Part shown: positions 8,326 through 11,026 of the stretch, piece after piece | How positions within the stretch are numbered: the stretch's first letter is position 1 | How the letters are laid out: every line of letters begins with the position of its first letter | Assembly: GCA_035326025.1 (NCBI GenBank) | Contig: DAOKYT010000076.1 | Span: 1-11,026 of the forward strand | DNA: 11,026 nt | Reading direction: 5' to 3' | From: Amarobacter sp035326025 | GTDB taxonomy: Bacteria > Chloroflexota > Dehalococcoidia > Tepidiformales > Tepidiformaceae | Notes under the pieces: generated by a model | The model's input: the letters and a program-made list of their open reading frames with translations, nothing else | What the model was told of the DNA's origin: nothing | Databases searched by the model: none | Position numbers and translations under genes: made by a program

Positions 8326-8940
8326 ATGCCGGACCGGGTGATTGTGTACATCGACGCGCAGAACGTTTACCGGTGCGCGCGGGACTCGTTCTCCCCGCTG
8401 CGCGGGGAACGTCCGCACGTCCATGGCCAGGTTGATCCTCTGGCGATCGGAAACCTGATTTGCAGCCGCCCTCCCGCGGGCCTGACGAGGACGCTCAGCG
8501 AGGTCCGGGTGTATACCGGGCGGCCAGAATCATCGAAGCAGCCGCGAATCTACGCGGCGCATATGCGGCAGTGCGCCGCGTGGGAAGCCGCGGGCGTGAA
8601 GGTGATCGCGCGAACTCTGCTCTACCCAACCAACTGGCCGGACGAGAAGCCACGCGAGAAGGGCATCGATGTAGCGCTCGCAATCGACTTCGTTGCCGGG
8701 GCGGTCGAAGGGCGATACGACGTGGGCGTGATCTTTTCCACGGATACCGACCTTCGACCGGCGCTCGAATTTGTGACGCACCGGTTCGATGGCGTGCCAC
8801 GGGCGGAAAGCGCGGCGTGGCGTGCGCCTGGCGCGAACAGGGCGCTGACAGTCAGGAATCCCCGGCGAACGTGGTGCCATTACCTCGATCCGGAAGACTA
8901 CAAGATGGTGCACGACCCCAGGGACTACAACATCGTGTAG
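8326..8940 (+). CDS. NYN domain (PIN-like) nuclease family protein
   Basis: The 204-residue product matches a single NYN domain. The first strand carries VIVYIDAQNVY with D10 and N13. A variable region with RVYTGRP and ARTLLYPTNW follows, then EKGIDVALAIDF (D115, D121) and GVIFSTDTDLRPAL (D140, D142). These acidic residues form the metal site in PIN-like RNases, so an RNA-cleaving activity is expected, but the target cannot be read from sequence. No antitoxin-like partner gene is visible on either side. It is the only plus-strand gene in the window and is flanked by long non-coding stretches, so it looks like a stand-alone unit. The ATG at 8326 starts just before the first beta strand. Confidence 0.85.
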   Translation: MPDRVIVYIDAQNVYRCARDSFSPLRGERPHVHGQVDPLAIGNLICSRPPAGLTRTLSEVRVYTGRPESSKQPRIYAAHMRQCAAWEAAGVKVIARTLLYPTNWPDEKPREKGIDVALAIDFVAGAVEGRYDVGVIFSTDTDLRPALEFVTHRFDGVPRAESAAWRAPGANRALTVRNPRRTWCHYLDPEDYKMVHDPRDYNIV

Positions 8941-9249
8941 CCTTCGGCGAAGCGTGGACGGCCCAGCGGAACTCAGCCCGAGCGCGAATGCACGGCGGCA
9001 GCTACCTCGGGATCAGCTTCCGCCCCATCGACGAGACGCTGCGCGACCGGGTGGCCTCGCGGAGGCCGCGGGACGGCTGTAGCGCGGCGTACCAGCGCGC
9101 CTGTCACGCCACGCGGGCGCGGCGGACCCTGGCCCGCATCCCGGCGCCCAGCGCCATCAGCAGTGCGAGGGTTTCGCGCCTGCTCTCGGGCATCGCAGCG
9201 CGCCATGACCGGCGCGCACTGGATGGGGACGGGGGAGGGGTGGAGACAG
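8941..9249. other. Stretch without a convincing gene
   Basis: After the NYN stop there is a small palindrome (CTTCGGCGAAG, about 8942-8952) that may be a weak terminator. Short open stretches exist on both strands, such as MHGGSYLGISFRPIDETLRD from the plus-strand ATG at 8988 and a 29-residue basic peptide on minus 9104-9193. They lack ribosome-binding sites and recognisable similarity. A decayed gene fragment is possible. The gap separates the convergent NYN and thiolase genes. Confidence 0.5.
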
Positions 9250-9277
9250 CGGACGGGGGCCAGTTGGCCCCCGTCCG
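9250..9277 (-). terminator. Strong hairpin downstream of the thiolase gene
   Basis: A perfect 12-bp stem (CGGACGGGGGCC with GGCCCCCGTCCG) and a 4-base loop (9262-9265) lie 22 bases past the TAA stop of the thiolase. No T-run follows on the minus strand, so it may act as a transcript 3'-end stabiliser or work with Rho rather than as a classic intrinsic terminator. It could also serve transcripts arriving from the NYN side. Confidence 0.65.
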
Positions 9278-9299
9278 TGGTTTGCCCGTGTCCCCGGGC

Positions 9300-10604
9300 T
9301 TAGATGCGCTCGACGATGGTGCTGATGCCCATGCCGGCGCCGATGCACTGGGTGGCGAGGGCATAGTTGCCGCCGCTGCGGCGCAGTTCGTGCGCGACGG
9401 TGAGCACCAGGCGGGCACCGGTGGCGCCGAGCGGGTGGCCGATGGCGATCGAGCCGCCGTTCACGTTCACGCGGTCCATCGGGATGCCGAGCTCCTTGCA
9501 CGACGGGATGACCTGGGCCGCGAACGCTTCGTTGAATTCGACGCGGTCGATCTGGTCGGGGGTGATGCCGGCATGGCGCAGGGCCTTTTTCGTCGCGGGG
9601 ATCGGGCCGAGGCCCATGACCTGGGGTTTCACGCCGGCGATGCCGTAGCCGGCGATGCGGGCGAGCGGTTCGAGGCCGAGTTCGAGCGCCTTTTTCTCGC
9701 TCATCAGGAGGACGGCGCTGATGCCGTCGTTCGTGGGGCACGAGTTGCCGGCGGTGATGCGCAGTTCGGACCCGGTGGGGCTGACGATGCCCTTGACGGG
9801 GGGCAGCTGCGAGAGTGCTTCGATGTTGGTGCCGGGGCGGATGCACTCATCGCGGTCGAACACGATGGTCTTGCCGCGCTCGGCCTCGACCCAGTTGCCC
9901 TCGGCATCGAAGACGGGCTCTTCGACTTCGAGGGGGATGATCTCATCCTTATAGATGCCCTTTTCGTAGGCGGCGACGGTCTTGCGGTGGCTGTCGACGG
10001 CGAACTGGTCCATCTCTTCGCGGCTCAGGTTGTAGACCTCGGCCACGTTCTGGGCGGTCTGGGTCATGGAGAGCACGGGCGAGTAGTCGAGGATTTCGTC
10101 CTGGAACGGGACGCTGAAGAAATCGAAGTGGTTGGGTGGCAGGTTGCGCTGCTCGGGGGTCTGCTCGAGGCGGCGCTTGTTGAACTCGGTGATGCGGGTG
10201 GCCGGGCGGTCGGCGCCGGCGCCGAGCTGGCGGCCCATGCGCTCGACGCCGATGGCGATGCCGCACTCGGTGGCGCCGACCTGGATCGACTGGGCGATGC
10301 GGTGGAGGGTTTCCATGCTGGAGCCGCACTGGCGGTTGGAATCGAAGGCCGAGATCTCGGCGGGGAGCCCGGCGAGGCGGGCGATGGTGTCGGCGCCGAT
10401 GCCGGCGAGCTCGCCAGCGCCGGCGACGTTGCCCATGCCGATGTCCTCGACGATCCAGGGGGAGACTTTGGGGTTGCGGTCCATGAGCGCGCGCACGATC
10501 TGGGCGCCGGCCTCATCGAGGCGGGTGGCAACCAGCCTTCCGCGCCCGCCCCCCCCCGAGGGCGCACGGACCCCCCCCACGATCCCGCCGTTTTGGCGTT
10601 CCAA
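9300..10604 (-). CDS. fadA: 3-ketoacyl-CoA thiolase (acetyl-CoA C-acyltransferase), FadA-like
   Basis: The 434-residue product is a full-length thiolase. It catalyses the CoA-dependent cleavage of 3-ketoacyl-CoA to acetyl-CoA and shortened acyl-CoA (beta-oxidation), or the reverse condensation. Visible elements are IVGGVRAPSG (8-17), nucleophile C93 in NRQCGSSMETLHRIA, NEAFAAQ (358-364), NGGSIAIGHPLGATGAR with H390, and C420 in CIGAGMG near the end. NRxCGSSM and the ending CIG.G.GI.T..ER. are close to E. coli FadA as remembered. No fadB-like partner is in view. The start is taken as TTG at 10604, because AAAGGA lies 7-8 bases upstream and the predicted N-terminus then fits the first thiolase strand. 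No in-frame ATG exists before 10859. Two poly-G runs in codons 9-19 could cause sequencing or slippage errors, but the reading frame through them is consistent with the family. Confidence 0.9.
   Translation of the reverse strand: MERQNGGIVGGVRAPSGGGGRGRLVATRLDEAGAQIVRALMDRNPKVSPWIVEDIGMGNVAGAGELAGIGADTIARLAGLPAEISAFDSNRQCGSSMETLHRIAQSIQVGATECGIAIGVERMGRQLGAGADRPATRITEFNKRRLEQTPEQRNLPPNHFDFFSVPFQDEILDYSPVLSMTQTAQNVAEVYNLSREEMDQFAVDSHRKTVAAYEKGIYKDEIIPLEVEEPVFDAEGNWVEAERGKTIVFDRDECIRPGTNIEALSQLPPVKGIVSPTGSELRITAGNSCPTNDGISAVLLMSEKKALELGLEPLARIAGYGIAGVKPQVMGLGPIPATKKALRHAGITPDQIDRVEFNEAFAAQVIPSCKELGIPMDRVNVNGGSIAIGHPLGATGARLVLTVAHELRRSGGNYALATQCIGAGMGISTIVERI
10549..10578 (-). repeat. Two homopolymeric G tracts (9 and 8 bases) in the thiolase N-terminus
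   Basis: On the plus strand these are C runs at 10549-10557 and 10571-10578. On the coding strand they fall in codons 16-19 and 9-12. Runs of this length at the start of a coding region are prone to slippage in replication and to miscalling in sequencing. A one-base change would truncate the thiolase. Confidence 0.8.
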
Positions 10605-10666
10605 GAGGGGTTCCTTTGCGGTGTGCTGAGTCGGCGGAAGGATGCCCCCGGCTCGCTGTGGTTCGC

Positions 10667-10695
10667 ATGATAGGACATTGGAGCGGTGTTGTGGA
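10667..10695 (-). promoter_or_regulatory. Candidate promoter of the thiolase gene
   Basis: On the minus strand TCCACA (10690-10695) and TATCAT (10667-10672) are spaced by 17 bases. The -10 matches consensus at 5 of 6 and the -35 at 4 of 6 positions. Transcription would start near 10660, giving a leader of about 55 bases to the TTG start. The surrounding 10665-10710 is the most AT-rich part of this end of the window. Confidence 0.4.
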
Positions 10696-10717
10696 TTTGT
10701 TGTACGAAGTTCAGTCG

Positions 10718-11026
10718 CTACGCGCAGGGCAGGGTGGGCAACCACTCGGCGGATCGCTGGTTGGAAAGCCTGGTGCGGGCGAGGGCGGCGGGGCGCGCGC
10801 TGGTGTGCCAGGAAGGCTCGTTGCCCGCGCTCCGGACGCCGCCGATGCGGATGCCGCACCGTTCGAAGGCGGCGAGGACGGCGGTGAGGGGAGCGCGGGG
10901 TTCGAGGTAGAGGCCATCTGGCGCGAGGGCGGTGTGCGGGCGAGGGGGAGCCAGGCGGGACGGGGGAAGGGCGAAGGACGAAGTGCGAAGGACGAAGTGC
11001 GAAGGGCGCCGGGCGGTGGGTTGTGG
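10718..11026 (-). CDS. Partial reading frame, unidentified (5' part outside window or start unknown)
   Basis: One minus-strand frame is open from the window edge to a TAG at 10718-10720. The part after the repeat (about 10720-10960) uses strongly G/C-ending codons and gives a protein-like sequence including GLYLEPRAPLTAVLAAFERC, IRIGGVRSAGNEPSWHT and RTRLSNQRSAEWLPTLPCA. No ATG, GTG or TTG is in frame after the repeat. The start is therefore missing, the frame runs on through the heptamer repeat from outside, or it is a gene remnant. The family was not recognised. The stop lies 113 bases before the thiolase start. Confidence 0.3.
   Translation of the reverse strand, partial: PQPTARRPSHFVLRTSSFALPPSRLAPPRPHTALAPDGLYLEPRAPLTAVLAAFERCGIRIGGVRSAGNEPSWHTSARPAALARTRLSNQRSAEWLPTLPCA
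10964..11026 (+). repeat. Composite heptamer repeat, copy R4 (cut by window edge)
   Basis: Nine heptamers run in perfect register to the last base of the window: GGGAAGG, GCGAAGG, ACGAAGT, GCGAAGG, ACGAAGT, GCGAAGG, GCGCCGG, GCGGTGG, GTTGTGG. The last three form the same module seen at 3656, 3728 and 3859 in R2. By analogy the AATCGGC/G-rich part should follow just outside the window. Confidence 0.85.

Noticed and set aside
9104..9193. 29-residue minus-strand peptide that looks faintly like a PEP-CTERM sorting tail (PESRRETLALLMALG...RVRRAR)
   Set aside because: It has no upstream domain, no ribosome-binding site and no exosortase in view. The resemblance is short enough to be chance in an Arg/Ala-rich GC-rich stretch.
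8460..10670. 736-residue plus-strand frame over the NYN gene end, the gap and the thiolase
   Set aside because: It is mostly antisense to a clear full-length thiolase. It starts inside the NYN gene and has Gly/Asp/Ala-rich composition typical of a shadow frame.
10605..10859. 85-residue N-terminal extension of the thiolase to an ATG at 10859
   Set aside because: The extension is Arg/His/Pro-rich and unlike any thiolase N-terminus. It overlaps another coding-like frame and the candidate promoter, while the TTG at 10604 has a good ribosome-binding site.
10711..10917. 68-residue minus-strand frame starting at an ATG
   Set aside because: It is low-complexity Ser/Pro/Ala sequence. The overlapping frame 10718-11026 has a more protein-like composition and better codon-position bias.

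Overview
The window looks like a chromosomal stretch of a GC-rich bacterium, most likely a member of the Chloroflexota. That assignment is inference. It rests on three kinds of gene: secreted proteins with long Thr-Pro linkers, a short Cys-containing beta-sandwich protein with a C-terminal membrane anchor, and an IPT/TIG-repeat protein ending in an aromatic 'RWTLIVWTG' type domain. No rRNA, tRNA, CRISPR array, transposase or phage gene was seen.

Almost all genes lie on the minus strand, so they read from right to left. From the right edge: an unidentified reading frame runs in from outside the window (10718-11026), followed by a FadA-like 3-ketoacyl-CoA thiolase starting at TTG (9300-10604) and closed by a 12-bp hairpin. 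Next comes a 0.36-kb gap without a convincing gene, then the only plus-strand gene, a NYN/PIN-like nuclease (8326-8940). It is divergent from a two-gene set: a YqgE/AlgH family protein (7506-8063) and an AhpD-like peroxidase-related protein (6904-7470).

The left 6.6 kb is devoted to exported proteins. A 653-residue IPT/TIG protein (4602-6563) is followed after 20 bases by a small membrane-anchored protein (3985-4581), and that pair ends in a clean intrinsic terminator. A second pair is a signal-anchored 247-residue protein (2764-3507) and an 899-residue multidomain secreted protein (68-2767), joined by an ATGA stop/start overlap. Together they look like two cell-envelope operons, but no gene gives a specific biochemical role.

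The most unusual feature is a family of composite intergenic repeats at four sites (1-63, 3611-3952, 6768-6886, 10964-11026). They are built from degenerate 7-base units (GAAGGRC/GAAGTGC, GGGAGAA, AATCGGC) in a fixed module order and the same orientation. The AATCGGC/G-rich end always sits next to the 3' end of a minus-strand gene. RNA read through them from the upstream gene is pyrimidine-rich, which suggests a testable role in Rho-dependent termination or RNA 3'-end definition, although they may simply be a selfish repeat family.
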